47,793 nt of DNA from an uncultured Pseudomonadales bacterium (GCA_943789485.1 CALSUH010000009.1:1-47793); one strand, 5' to 3'; counted from the stretch's first letter, positions 10,187-19,493 are shown. The notes: generated by a model not told the origin, from the sequence alone. Numbers and translations: made by a program.

Positions 10187-11983
10187 TTAGAACTGTTCCG
10201 CCCTCATTGCCATTAGGGATTCAGCGCCACTGGTGATTTCAACCAACAATGATTCCGTTCGAGGCAGCAACCTTTGCAGAAAGAACTCCCCCGTTTTAAC
10301 TAGAGCATCCGTGTAATCCGTATCATTTGACCCTGATTTTTGATCGGCTAAGGCTGCCGATAATATTCTCTGCCACATGAAGCAATAGAGCACCAAGCCC
10401 ATTAACTCCATATAACTATACGAGGCGGCTCCAACCGCATTGGCATCATCGCTGCTGCTGGCCAATACCGACGAGGTTGCCTCTTCTAAACGTCCACGGC
10501 ATTTCTCGAAAGCCGCTAGATAGGGGTGCATCGCTTCGACATCTTTCTGGCTAGCGACGAACTCATCCATCTCGCCAGATAAAATGTCGAGCAGCTCACC
10601 GTTGCTGCGTACTGTCTTACGCCCCATGAGGTCGAGCGCCTGAACTCCATTCGCACCCTCGTAGATTTGTGCGATTCTTGCGTCGCGAACATTCTGCTCA
10701 AGCCCCCACTCTGTCACATAACCATGCCCACCCAGCACCTGCTGGCCTAGCACACAGGCTTCAAAACCACGGTCTGTGCAATACGCTTTTTGTACAGGAA
10801 TGAGTAGCGCTACAAGCTGCTCAGCCTTCTTACGCGAAGCCTCGATAGGGTGGAAACGAGATATATCCAACTGACTCGCCGCATAAAGAGACAGAGCACG
10901 CCCTGCCAGAATATTAGCCCGCATCGTCAATAGCATTCTGCGCACATCAGGGTGCACAATGATTGGGTCTGCATTCAAGCGCGGCTGCAACGCTCCAGTC
11001 GCGGCTCTACCCTGCATTCTTTCCTTCGCGTACGCCGCGGCTAATTGGTAGGAGCTATCGGCTAGGCCGTTTCCCTGCAGCCCCATCGATAATCGCTCGT
11101 AGTTCATCATGGTAAACATATGAGAGAGGCCTTGGTTTTCTTCACCGACTAAGTAGCCCACCGCCGAATCGAAATTCATTACGCAGGTTGCAGATGCCTT
11201 GATCCCCATCTTGTGCTCTATTGAACCGCAGACTACGGTGTTGCGCTCAGCAGTTAACGTACCCGACTCATCGACCAAGAACTTGGGAACCAGAAATAGG
11301 GAGATCCCTCTTGGGCCTGGGGGCGCATCCGGTAATTTTGCCAGCACTAAGTGAATGATGTTCTCGGTAAGGTCATGCTCTCCGGCTGTAATAAATATTT
11401 TGGTACCACTAAGCAGGTAGCTGCCATCGGCTTGGGTCTCAGCTTTGGTCTTAATCATCCCAAGATCGGTTCCCGCATGAGGCTCGGTTAGGCACATCGT
11501 GCCGGAGTATTTGCCGGAGTACATCTGCGGCAGATAGCGCTGCTTCAATTCGTCGCTGCCATGCTGGCTCAGAGTTAGCGTCGCGCCCGTATTGAGGATC
11601 GTATAGAGCGCGAAAGAGGAATTGGCGGCAAATAGCATTTCCTCAATTACCGCAGACAGCATCTTAGGCATGCCTTGGCCACCGTAATTCACATCGCCAG
11701 TTAAGCTTGGCCAACCTCCGTCAGCAAATGCCTTATAAGCTTCCTTGAAACCCTTTGGGGTAGTAACTGTACCGCTCTCAAAATGGCAGGCCTCGGCATC
11801 ACCACTGGAATTAATGGGAGCGAGCAGCCCTTCGGCTATTTTCCCTGCCGCTTCGACAATCGCTGCGATCAGGTCATCTGTTATCTCTGTCGTGTCCGGC
11901 ATGCTGGCGAATAACTCCCCTGCATCGAAGACATTATTCAAGAGAAATCGAATATCTCTTAACGGAGCTTTATAAGCAGCCAT
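10187..11983 (-). CDS. acyl-CoA dehydrogenase, DmdC/FadE-like
   Basis: FAD-dependent alpha,beta-dehydrogenation of an acyl-CoA. The 598-residue length and the pattern MAAYKAPLRDIRFLLNNVFD, TMCLTEPHAGTDLGMIKTKA, KIFITAGEHD, IIHLVLAKLPDAPPG and IYEGANGVQALDLMGRK (likely catalytic Glu) are those of the long-chain subfamily with an extra C-terminal helical domain. That subfamily includes 3-methylmercaptopropionyl-CoA dehydrogenase (DmdC) of marine bacteria. Resemblance to DmdC suggests, but does not prove, a role in DMSP demethylation; medium- or long-chain beta-oxidation is equally possible. It stands alone, divergent from comF. Confidence 0.9.
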   Translation of the reverse strand: MAAYKAPLRDIRFLLNNVFDAGELFASMPDTTEITDDLIAAIVEAAGKIAEGLLAPINSSGDAEACHFESGTVTTPKGFKEAYKAFADGGWPSLTGDVNYGGQGMPKMLSAVIEEMLFAANSSFALYTILNTGATLTLSQHGSDELKQRYLPQMYSGKYSGTMCLTEPHAGTDLGMIKTKAETQADGSYLLSGTKIFITAGEHDLTENIIHLVLAKLPDAPPGPRGISLFLVPKFLVDESGTLTAERNTVVCGSIEHKMGIKASATCVMNFDSAVGYLVGEENQGLSHMFTMMNYERLSMGLQGNGLADSSYQLAAAYAKERMQGRAATGALQPRLNADPIIVHPDVRRMLLTMRANILAGRALSLYAASQLDISRFHPIEASRKKAEQLVALLIPVQKAYCTDRGFEACVLGQQVLGGHGYVTEWGLEQNVRDARIAQIYEGANGVQALDLMGRKTVRSNGELLDILSGEMDEFVASQKDVEAMHPYLAAFEKCRGRLEEATSSVLASSSDDANAVGAASYSYMELMGLVLYCFMWQRILSAALADQKSGSNDTDYTDALVKTGEFFLQRLLPRTESLLVEITSGAESLMAMRAEQF

Positions 11984-12126
11984 TTCTTTTTTTCCCCAAC
12001 AAAATTTACTATCGAGGAGTGATTATAAGGGATGCTAGCCCTAACAGGTACTCTCCAGTAAGGCGTAAATTGAGGTAATTGCGCAGCGTTATCTATACTT
12101 TGACTAACAACTCACAGAATCGATGA

Positions 12127-12193
12127 GAGATTAGCTTAATGTTTTATGGGAGCCAGAGCATAAAGAAGAGATTCGCTTAATGTTTTATGAGCG
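12127..12193 (+). repeat. 41-bp-period tandem duplication spanning the comF start
   Basis: The block GAGATTNGCTTAATGTTTTA followed by TGNG occurs at about 12127-12152 and again at 12168-12193, a 41-bp period. Each copy contains an ATG in the same context (12139 and 12180). The first ATG opens a 13-codon frame, MFYGSQSIKKRFA, whose TAA (12178-12180) overlaps the second ATG, the comF start, as TAATG. Confidence 0.85.
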
Positions 12194-12902
12194 AATCCAG
12201 TCGATCCGCTGCGCCCTGCCATCCACCTGTATCGTTTGCGGGCAAGTTGCTGATGGTGAACACAGCATCTGCAATGACTGTGGGTGCGAGCTACCAAGCC
12301 TAGAGGATTGCTGCCGACGCTGCGGCATCGGACTGAACGGCATACCGGTTAAGGGTTCCTGCTGCTCTAGGTGCCAACTCTCTCCACCGACCTTCGACTC
12401 CTGTACCGCCGCATTCCCCTATGTTTCACCTATCGATAAATTGGTTGCCGATTTCAAGTTTTCAGCTCGCTTCGATATTGGCTATTCTCTCTCGAGAGTC
12501 TTGGCGAGCAGATTTAATGCTTATTACATTGGGAAGGCTAAGCCGGAACTGCTTCTACCGGTTCCACTGCACAAAAACAGGCTAGTATCACGAGGATTTA
12601 ATCAGGCGAGTGAGATCTGCAATGTCCTCTCTCAGTACTGCGCAGTCGCAACCTCCCACTCTTCACTAATTAAAATTCAACATACACAGCCCCAGACTTT
12701 GATGAGTTCGGCCACTGCCCGAAAGAAAAATTTATGGAAAGCATTTGCTGTGAGAAAATTGAACGGCCTTACAGGCGTGACGCACATCGCACTAATCGAT
12801 GATGTGGTAACGACCATGGCCACAACCCAGACCATCTCAAGAATGCTGCGCGAGCAGCAAGCTTGCCGCATTGACGTGTGGTGTCTTGCGAGAACTCTCT
12901 AG
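12180..12902 (+). CDS. comF: ComF family phosphoribosyltransferase-like protein
   Basis: ComF proteins are needed for natural transformation in several bacteria; the gammaproteobacterial homologue (GntX/ComF) also serves DNA utilisation. The 240-residue protein has an N-terminal double zinc ribbon (CIVCG, CNDCGCELPSLEDCCRRCG, CCSRC) and a C-terminal type I phosphoribosyltransferase fold with the PRPP loop variant LIDDVVTTMATTQT, where DDVxTTGAT is usual. VPLHKNRLVSRGFNQASEI is the ComF signature. ATG at 12180 overlaps the stop of a 13-codon upstream ORF made by a tandem duplication. The last codons are repeated 80 bases downstream. Confidence 0.94.
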   Translation: MFYERIQSIRCALPSTCIVCGQVADGEHSICNDCGCELPSLEDCCRRCGIGLNGIPVKGSCCSRCQLSPPTFDSCTAAFPYVSPIDKLVADFKFSARFDIGYSLSRVLASRFNAYYIGKAKPELLLPVPLHKNRLVSRGFNQASEICNVLSQYCAVATSHSSLIKIQHTQPQTLMSSATARKKNLWKAFAVRKLNGLTGVTHIALIDDVVTTMATTQTISRMLREQQACRIDVWCLARTL

Positions 12903-13037
12903 ACAAGCTTGTACCTAACTAAGGCGTTTTAGCAAAAGAGGAAGCACTCTAGTCAGCCACAATTAACAACAGAACTCTCTAGAAAAACCTGTACTTAACT
13001 AAGGCGTTTTAGCAAAAGAGGAAGCACTCTAGTCAGA
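12891..13037 (+). repeat. 80-bp-period direct repeat duplicating the comF 3' end
   Basis: Two copies of about 67 bp (12891-12957 and 12971-13037) begin AGAACTCTCTAGA and share CTAACTAAGGCGTTTTAGC and AGAGGAAGCACTCTAGTCAG. They differ at only about four or five positions. The first copy contains the final codons and the TAG of comF, so the tail of the gene plus its downstream sequence was duplicated in tandem. The 228-bp interval 12903-13130 holds nothing else recognisable. Confidence 0.9.
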
Positions 13038-13100
13038 CAGTATTAAGCCACCCGACCAAAACAACTAGCCCAGCATTAAGAAAAAAACGCGAGGAAGAGT

Positions 13101-13145
13101 GTACTTAGAACTGATACTTAGCACTGGTACTTAGAACTGGTACTT
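13101..13145 (-). repeat. 13-bp tandem repeat at the 3' end of the receptor fragment
   Basis: On the minus strand the 13-mer AAGTACCAGTTCT, which encodes the last residues KYQF and the first base of the stop, is followed by AAGTACCAGTGCT and AAGTATCAGTTCT and a partial fourth copy. The repeats lie outside the coding region except for the first. Confidence 0.85.
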
Positions 13146-14078
13146 AATAGACCCGTACGCCACTCGACCATTCTGATCCAGAATACGCGTAGTAGAATTT
13201 AGTATCTGCGCAGTCTTCTCATCGAAGATATTGCGGATACCAAATGAAATTATTGCGCGGTCATGCAACCCAGTATTTACACTGTAACCATACTCAAGAT
13301 CGAAGGTTGTGATGTTATCAACAAACGCGTTTATTTCTTCCATGTTCAATTCACTAATATCTTTGAATGAATCGAAGTAATTAGTAATAGCACTGGCGGT
13401 GTGATTTCCGAATTGCCAAGAGAGCATCAAACTACTCTGTAGTTCTGGGCTAATCAGCCTTTCATCTATTTCGGCGATGTCGGAAGCGGCTAAGTCTAGA
13501 AGCACTCCATTGTTCTCAAACTCATCAACATAGGTAGTCGTGGAGATTAGAGTAAACTGACCGAAGCGATTCGTATCCCATATGTAGGACGCGCCTAAAT
13601 CAAATCCGTTCGATTCGACATTGGTACCCAAAAGCGGATTATCCATGTTGAATTCAGTGATTGCCGAGTCGTCGATATAGAGTTTCGCTAAGCCGCCCTG
13701 CCAATTACTGTTAGTACCGCTAGCCGCGGCTTCATCGATCTGCATACTCCAAGCATCTGCACTAACACTCAGGCCCGCTATCGGCTCAATCTGCATGCCC
13801 AGATTAAAATTCAAGGCATTGTCTACAACAGCACCTTGGAAGTCTTTCTGCTCAACACTTCTCGCAATGCTCAAAAGTGGCGCCTGCTCAATTAATAGAG
13901 AACTGGGCGCTATACGGAAGATCATGCTATTTGAGGGGTTGTTTACAGGCTCATCGATAAACGCATTACCATCCTGAGCTATAGCGGAAGAACCCATGAA
14001 GGCTAGTCCGAGTAGCAGCGAAGTCATCACCGATGCATTTTGTAGATGGTTGATTTGCATTACTCTCAATCTTTTCAA
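13131..14078 (-). CDS. C-terminal beta-barrel portion of a TonB-dependent receptor, with signal peptide
   Basis: The 315-residue product has a signal peptide (about 1-35: basic start, VMTSLLLGLAFMGSSAIAQ) followed by repeated amphipathic strands. Examples are GLSVSADAWSMQID, NVESNGFDLGASYIWDT and TTFDLEYGYSVNTGLHDRAI; then ISFGIRNIFDEKTAQ, and the terminal aromatic strand YGSIKYQF. These match the last third of TonB-dependent receptors, where the NxFDE motif and a C-terminal Phe are standard. The plug domain, TonB box and roughly half of the usual 22 strands are absent. It looks like an internal deletion that kept the secretion signal. It could be a decayed receptor or a small barrel; no ligand can be inferred. 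Confidence 0.7.
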   Translation of the reverse strand: MKRLRVMQINHLQNASVMTSLLLGLAFMGSSAIAQDGNAFIDEPVNNPSNSMIFRIAPSSLLIEQAPLLSIARSVEQKDFQGAVVDNALNFNLGMQIEPIAGLSVSADAWSMQIDEAAASGTNSNWQGGLAKLYIDDSAITEFNMDNPLLGTNVESNGFDLGASYIWDTNRFGQFTLISTTTYVDEFENNGVLLDLAASDIAEIDERLISPELQSSLMLSWQFGNHTASAITNYFDSFKDISELNMEEINAFVDNITTFDLEYGYSVNTGLHDRAIISFGIRNIFDEKTAQILNSTTRILDQNGRVAYGSIKYQF

Positions 14079-14245
14079 AAAGCTTTACTTGTATGGAACC
14101 CAAGCGTCTTTAAGATCTTAGCACCATAAAGGAGCAATGAGTATTAATTTGTCGTGCGAAATCAAAGCCCATCCCTGTCTGGGATTGGCGCACTAAAGCG
14201 GTGTTTATGTAAATTTATATCTTTATATCAGTGGTTTATATTTAA

Positions 14246-14782
14246 TTAAATCAGCAGTTGCACGTTCTCGATGCACGGTAGTGCCGCTAGAAGCTGGGCT
14301 ATGCTCGCTGATTGTCCTGGAAGGACCATTTCAGGAAGGATCTCCGCCAGTGGCATTAACACAAACCTTCTCTGCGTAGCTCGGGGATGCGGCAATATCA
14401 AGCCGGGACTTTCAAGCTCTTGACTGCCATAAGAAATAATATCGAGATCTAGAGTGCGAGGCTGATTCTGTTCGGCGCTGCGCTGACGACCGTAATCGGC
14501 CTCAATGCCCTGCAAAACCGCCAAAAACTTGCCAGCAGAAGCCTTGGAGTCCAAACGTAGAACCATAGCGGCGTTGATGAAATCCTCGGCGCCAGGGGCA
14601 CAGCCTATCGGTTCGCTAAGGTACAAAGAGGAAGCTTGTGATTCAATGCTAATACGTCGCAGGCTCTGAATCGCTGCAAGCACGACCTCTCTCGGCGAAC
14701 GATTCAAATAGGGTAGATTCGAGCCTAAGCTGACTGCTACCGCTACTGAATTGCTATCGGTGGTATTGCTTAGAATACTCAT
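14246..14782 (-). CDS. folK: 2-amino-4-hydroxy-6-hydroxymethyldihydropteridine pyrophosphokinase
   Basis: Pyrophosphorylates the pterin precursor used by FolP in folate synthesis. Motifs: [37 protein letters not shown], the HPPK signature [11 protein letters not shown] and [20 protein letters not shown] chose the ATG at 14782 ([10 protein letters not shown]...), giving about 178 residues. An earlier in-frame ATG at 14809 would lengthen the overlap with hemE. Even so, the start overlaps the hemE 3' end by 29 bases, indicating translational coupling. folP lies 14 kb away in another operon. Confidence 0.93.
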   Translation of the reverse strand: MSILSNTTDSNSVAVAVSLGSNLPYLNRSPREVVLAAIQSLRRISIESQASSLYLSEPIGCAPGAEDFINAAMVLRLDSKASAGKFLAVLQGIEADYGRQRSAEQNQPRTLDLDIISYGSQELESPGLILPHPRATQRRFVLMPLAEILPEMVLPGQSASIAQLLAALPCIENVQLLI

Positions 14783-15815
14783 GGACGGCTTCAACGAAAT
14801 GGGAGACATGATCCGGATTTACCTCCGGGGTGATTCCATGACCAAGATTGAATACATGCCCCTCACCTAAACCGTAGCTCGCTAGGATGGTTGCCACTTC
14901 TTCACGTATCACCGCGGGCGACGCATATAAAATCGAGGGGTCCATATTGCCTTGCAGGGCAACTCGGTTGCCAACTCTGGATCGCGCTTCACCGATTTCA
15001 GTTGTCCAGTCTAAGCCGATTGCATCACAGCCAGAGTCAGCAATCGATTCAAGCCACTGCCCACCGTTCTTGGTAAACAAGATAACGGGTACGCGCCGAC
15101 CTTCATTTTCTCTGTGTAACTTGCTGACGATTTTCGTCATGTAGTTAAGAGAAAATTCTCTATAGGCGTTGCCGCTTAGAATCCCACCCCAGGTATCAAA
15201 TATCTGCACGGCTTGCGCGCCGGCACGGATTTGCGCATTCAGGTAGTCGGTAACTGAGTCTGCCAATTTTTCTAACAACAGGTGCATGGCCTCGGGGTTG
15301 TCATACATGAACTGTTTGGCGATGCGGAAATCCTTACTACCCCCGCCCTCGATCATATAGGTTGCTAAGGTCCAAGGGCTGCCAGAAAATCCGATTAGCG
15401 GCACCGCTCCATTCAACTCTTTACGAATTACCGACACGGCATCTGTCACGTAGGACAACTCATCCGCAATGTCGACGTCGGGTAATTGCTCGACATCCGC
15501 CGCCGTTCGAATCACCTTACGAAACTTCGGCCCCTCACCTTCAGAAAAATACAAACCCTGGCCTAACGCATCGGGAATCGTAAGTATGTCTGAAAATAAG
15601 ATGGCCGCATCAAAGGGATAACGCCTCAATGGCTGCATGGTGACCTCACAGGCTAACTGGGGCGTTTTACATACCGTCAGGAAGTCGCCCGCCTGTTTGC
15701 GCGTAGCGCGGTATTCAGGCAAATAGCGGCCTGCCTGTCGCATCATCCATACAGGGGTAACATCTACCGGCTCACCTAATAGGGCTTTCAATAATCGGTC
15801 ATTCTTTAAGATCAC
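14754..15815 (-). CDS. hemE: uroporphyrinogen decarboxylase
   Basis: Decarboxylates the four acetate side chains of uroporphyrinogen III to give coproporphyrinogen III in haem synthesis. The 353-residue protein has both family signatures: [16 protein letters not shown] near the N terminus, and [22 protein letters not shown] around residues 142-163. The conserved FDTWGG and [12 protein letters not shown] segments are also present. Length is normal. It follows aroB-damX in the same orientation and overlaps folK. Confidence 0.98.
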   Translation of the reverse strand: MILKNDRLLKALLGEPVDVTPVWMMRQAGRYLPEYRATRKQAGDFLTVCKTPQLACEVTMQPLRRYPFDAAILFSDILTIPDALGQGLYFSEGEGPKFRKVIRTAADVEQLPDVDIADELSYVTDAVSVIRKELNGAVPLIGFSGSPWTLATYMIEGGGSKDFRIAKQFMYDNPEAMHLLLEKLADSVTDYLNAQIRAGAQAVQIFDTWGGILSGNAYREFSLNYMTKIVSKLHRENEGRRVPVILFTKNGGQWLESIADSGCDAIGLDWTTEIGEARSRVGNRVALQGNMDPSILYASPAVIREEVATILASYGLGEGHVFNLGHGITPEVNPDHVSHFVEAVHEYSKQYHR

Positions 15816-16003
15816 AGCTTACTCACTTTACTTGTCGAGGTAAGGACATCAGCAAACCCGAAGCCAGATGGGAAACAGCTTTAGATCCATTGAGCCTGCA
15901 AAAAGGGGACAATTTTACACGAGCAGCATTTATTCACAATCAAGGCACAGAGCCGGACTGACCTCGGTCTAGCCAGCCACTCAAAAAGGAGCTGGCCTCG
16001 TCG

Positions 16004-17566
16004 CTACTTTACCGATACTAGCTTGCGAATATCAGTTTGAATGCCAGCTACAGATCGAACCCATGGCTCATTAGAGCGCAGTCTAGCTGGAAGAGAAGAG
16101 ATTGCAGCAGTGGCCTGATTCCTATCGTCAAAGGACGCCAGCACTGCCACGAACCACGGCTTGCTTTGGTAACGTGTTTCGAAATAACCCGCAGGATGAT
16201 CGCCACTTAATTGCGCAATAAAATCAATAATACTCGCCTCCGAGTGAGAGGCTAAAAGTTGTACAGCGTAATCCCCGGGGGATGCCTGAAGTAGTCGCTT
16301 TACAAAGGACGATGTTGTTGTTATCACCGCTGTTTCTTCCGCTACTGCAACTTCAGCAATCGTCTGTGTCGTTTCAGCAGCGTTGTTTACTGCAGCAATT
16401 GTTTCCGCGGCAACGACCTCTTCTGCGATAACTACGGCGGCTAAATTTGATTCGCCTTGAGCCACGGCTGCGGTCAGCGGAAATTCTCCCACCCCAGCAA
16501 CAACAGCTGCATCTGCAGCCGTTAGCGCCGGCACGGCAGCAGCCAACTCAGTTAGCCGCTCAACGTCGATAACTTGTGTAGCCCCCGGGGTCACCGCAAC
16601 CGTGATAGGTATCGACTGTGTTTCACGCGGGCCTGCATCCCAGAAAAGTAAAGTGCCGGTTAACAACACGACCAACGCAGCAGTAGCAGCCCAATACCTG
16701 GGCTGAATACTGGCTATCCAAGCTTGCTCTAAATCTGTCTTGTCATCGCGGTCAGCAGCTTGCTCACTACTAGCGCCGCTGAAGATCGGTCCGATGCCTG
16801 CAAACTCATCGGGTTCGCTGGCTGGTACGGCGCCGTTTAGAGCGTCAGCTACCAGGTTATTGATCGCGCCAGGCATGCCGCGAGATGAATTATGAATGAC
16901 ACCAACGATACCCCCATCAATTGGCAATTCTTTTGTGAATCTGGCTGTCGCTAACTTGAAGCGAATATATTCTTGGGTCTCGTCACTGGCAAATCCATCT
17001 AGCGGAAAAATCGCAAGGCGCTCCTGCTCGTCGGCAGTAAGTATCCTCTGCAGCAGACTATCGATCTGATTTTCACCAAACAACAAGGCATGAATACTCG
17101 AATCGACACTGCTGTCTAACAATTTCGTGAGCAACTGCAGCACTTCGGCGCTGAGTTCGTGAGCATCATCGATGATCAATATCAGCGAACGCGCTTCCAG
17201 ATCGAGTTCCGCCGCATAGCGACAGATCTGCTCTATTGAGGAATTAGTATCTGAACTATCCCTAAGCTTAAATCCTAAGGCACTCTGTAACGCCTCAACA
17301 AATTGATTCTGATTCATGAATAAGGTTGCAGCTACCTTTACACACACGGCTTCATCAGCGAATCGATCACAGAAATTTGTAGCAAGGGTGGTCTTGCCAG
17401 CACCCAAGGGACCCGTAACAGCAATCATGGCGTTGCTGTAGAGAGAAAACTCAACAATCTGGTCAAGTAGATTTTGACGATGACCGCTGCAGTAGAAGTC
17501 GCGGCTCGATGCGCTAGGTGCAAACGGGTCGAAATCAAGATTTAACCATTGGGTATATTTATTCAT
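16004..17566 (-). CDS. damX: DamX-like protein: AAA ATPase, membrane helix, SPOR domain
   Basis: Likely inner-membrane cell-division protein that binds septal denuded peptidoglycan through SPOR. The 520 residues contain an ExeA/AAA_22-type ATPase (Walker A GPLGAGKT at 52-59, Walker B LILIIDDAHE at about 128-137) and one transmembrane helix at about 291-309. A long Ala/Val/Thr-rich linker follows, and then a SPOR domain from about 440 (YAVQLLASHSEASIIDFI, WFVAVLASFDDRNQA). ATPase plus SPOR in one chain is the arrangement found in pseudomonads; enteric DamX lacks the intact ATPase. It sits directly after aroB (23-base gap), the standard aroKB-damX order. Confidence 0.88.
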   Translation of the reverse strand: MNKYTQWLNLDFDPFAPSASSRDFYCSGHRQNLLDQIVEFSLYSNAMIAVTGPLGAGKTTLATNFCDRFADEAVCVKVAATLFMNQNQFVEALQSALGFKLRDSSDTNSSIEQICRYAAELDLEARSLILIIDDAHELSAEVLQLLTKLLDSSVDSSIHALLFGENQIDSLLQRILTADEQERLAIFPLDGFASDETQEYIRFKLATARFTKELPIDGGIVGVIHNSSRGMPGAINNLVADALNGAVPASEPDEFAGIGPIFSGASSEQAADRDDKTDLEQAWIASIQPRYWAATAALVVLLTGTLLFWDAGPRETQSIPITVAVTPGATQVIDVERLTELAAAVPALTAADAAVVAGVGEFPLTAAVAQGESNLAAVVIAEEVVAAETIAAVNNAAETTQTIAEVAVAEETAVITTTSSFVKRLLQASPGDYAVQLLASHSEASIIDFIAQLSGDHPAGYFETRYQSKPWFVAVLASFDDRNQATAAISSLPARLRSNEPWVRSVAGIQTDIRKLVSVK

Positions 17567-17589
17567 CGTTATCTACGCTATTTATCCGC

Positions 17590-18681
17590 TTACTTACAGA
17601 GATTTTCACCAGCGGTTAAGGTGCTCTCGAGTAACGACAGCTCGATATCTCCATCGACTACGCCCTCACCTATGGCTTTCAGTAATACAAACCTGATTTT
17701 GCCCGATTCCGCTTTCTTATCTGACAACATTAAATCCAAATATTGCTCTACTGATACATCGGCAGGAGGAAGCACCGGCATACCAAAATTTTCTTCTAAG
17801 ACTGCACGAATCCGCCGCGCAACCTCGATGTCTATCCAGCCTAATCTACGCGATAGGTCCGCCGCCATAACTAGACCCATTGCCACGGTCTCACCATGGA
17901 GCCAATTACCGTAACCGCTTGCTGTTTCTATCGCATGACCAAAGGTATGCCCTAAGTTAAGAAGAGCACGAACCCCCGACTCTTTTTCATCCTTGGCGAC
18001 AACTTCGGCCTTAATCTCGCAACAGGTTCTGATTGTCTGCGACAACAGTACTGAATCAGACTCACCAATACCTCGGCTGTTTGCCGCAAGCCAGTCAAAA
18101 AATTTGGCGTCATAGACAAGCCCATATTTAAGCACCTCTGCTAGACCCGCTTTCACTTCGCGTTGCGGCAAGGTACTCAATACATCAGTATCCGCCAGCA
18201 CACAGCGCGGCTGATAGAACGCACCGATCATATTTTTACCCAAAGGATGGTTCACTCCGGTCTTCCCTCCTACTGACGAGTCGACCTGCGCCAGCAGTGT
18301 GGTAGGAACCTGAATGAAGTTGATTCCGCGCAGATAGGTGGCCGCCGCAAACCCGGTAATGTCGCCCACAACGCCGCCGCCTAGCGCGACTAAAAGAGTA
18401 TTCCGATCGAATTTCCCAGCAAGTAAGATGCTGTAAATATGGCTTATAGCATCGAGGTCTTTATGCGCCTCGCCGTCTGGAAGAACGATCTGTGTAACAT
18501 CCTGCAGAGGAAACAGCTGCCTCGCCTTATTCATATACAAAGGCGCAACTACATCGTTACTGACTATAACGACCCTACCCTTTCCGATGTAGGGTGCTAA
18601 GAGCTCTGCCTTATTGAGTAAATTCTGGCCAATGAAGATTGGATAGGATCTTTCACCTAGTTCAACGTCTACAGTAATCAT
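17590..18681 (-). CDS. aroB: 3-dehydroquinate synthase
   Basis: Second step of the shikimate pathway, turning DAHP into 3-dehydroquinate with catalytic NAD and a divalent metal. The 363-residue protein has the NAD-binding GGGVVGDITGFAAATYLRG, FIQVPTTLLAQVDSSVGGKTGVN, the metal ligands Glu in AGLAEVLKYG and His in LGHTFGHAIE, and LHGETVAMGLVMA. Length is as in E. coli (362). It is 41 bases downstream of aroK. Confidence 0.98.
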   Translation of the reverse strand: MITVDVELGERSYPIFIGQNLLNKAELLAPYIGKGRVVIVSNDVVAPLYMNKARQLFPLQDVTQIVLPDGEAHKDLDAISHIYSILLAGKFDRNTLLVALGGGVVGDITGFAAATYLRGINFIQVPTTLLAQVDSSVGGKTGVNHPLGKNMIGAFYQPRCVLADTDVLSTLPQREVKAGLAEVLKYGLVYDAKFFDWLAANSRGIGESDSVLLSQTIRTCCEIKAEVVAKDEKESGVRALLNLGHTFGHAIETASGYGNWLHGETVAMGLVMAADLSRRLGWIDIEVARRIRAVLEENFGMPVLPPADVSVEQYLDLMLSDKKAESGKIRFVLLKAIGEGVVDGDIELSLLESTLTAGENLCK

Positions 18682-18722
18682 TAATCTCTATTCCAAATTT
18701 TACCAACGGCTTTAAACAGAAA

Positions 18723-19262
18723 CTACTCTGTTTGCGAACCGCCTAATTCAACTTTGAGCTGCTTATAAATTTCCTGACTAACGGTCTTCGGGCTTCGTCG
18801 ATAGGTGTCCACAACCATGTCCGCAACTTCCTGATAGAGCGGCTCGCGAAGTTCCATCAACTCCCGAATTTTTTGCTCAGGGTTAGCCGTTTGCAGTAAC
18901 GGTCGTGTTTTATCGCGGCTGGTTCTTGCGATCTGCTGGCTTATAGGTGCGCGCAGATAGATTACGACACCTCTTGCCTTCAGCCATTCACGGTTTTCCG
19001 CCGAAATGACAGCACCACCGCCGGTCGCCAGCACAATATTCTTGCCCTGAGTGAGTTGCTCGATCATCCGTGTTTCACGAATTCGAAATCCGCTCTCGCC
19101 CTCTACATCGAAAATCCAAGGTATATCAGCCCCAGTCGACATTTCTATTTCGCGATCAGAGTCAAAAAATTCCAGGCCAAGGGAATCGGCAAGTACTCGC
19201 CCGATCGTAGTCTTACCAACGCCCATTGGCCCAACAAGGAATAAATTTCCAGAATAGCTCAT
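18723..19262 (-). CDS. aroK: shikimate kinase
   Basis: Phosphorylates shikimate at the 3-OH with ATP. The 179-residue P-loop kinase has Walker A GPMGVGKT at residues 11-18 and the shikimate-binding DSDREIE. It also has GFRIRE, the GGG loop in ATGGGAVIS, and the LID arginine region TSRDKTRPLL. It lies between pilQ and aroB as in most gammaproteobacteria. A 231-base gap containing a long inverted repeat separates it from pilQ. Confidence 0.97.
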   Translation of the reverse strand: MSYSGNLFLVGPMGVGKTTIGRVLADSLGLEFFDSDREIEMSTGADIPWIFDVEGESGFRIRETRMIEQLTQGKNIVLATGGGAVISAENREWLKARGVVIYLRAPISQQIARTSRDKTRPLLQTANPEQKIRELMELREPLYQEVADMVVDTYRRSPKTVSQEIYKQLKVELGGSQTE

Positions 19263-19392
19263 ACACTACACACTCACACTACAGCTTGCTCGTCACTTGA
19301 TTGCCTCGATGAAATAGGAACTACCGCGACTGAACCACGACTTCTAGGGAAACGCCAAATAAAACGATCGATCAAGCGGGAACTGTTCGGGT

Positions 19393-19441
19393 TCCTCTGC
19401 ACATTTCTACGGCACCTCTGACCACAGAAATGTGCAGAGGA
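19393..19441. repeat. perfect 16-bp inverted repeat between pilQ and aroK
   Basis: TCCTCTGCACATTTCT at 19393-19408 is matched exactly by its reverse complement at 19426-19441, with a 17-base loop. No T run follows on either strand, so it is not an ordinary intrinsic terminator. The loop contains CCTCTG again. It may be a repetitive palindromic element or an mRNA processing and stability hairpin between pilQ and aroK. Confidence 0.85.
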
Positions 19442-19493
19442 TCTCGAATAACTCGGCCGATTTACTGATACAAGCTCGGCCCAAAAAATACTC

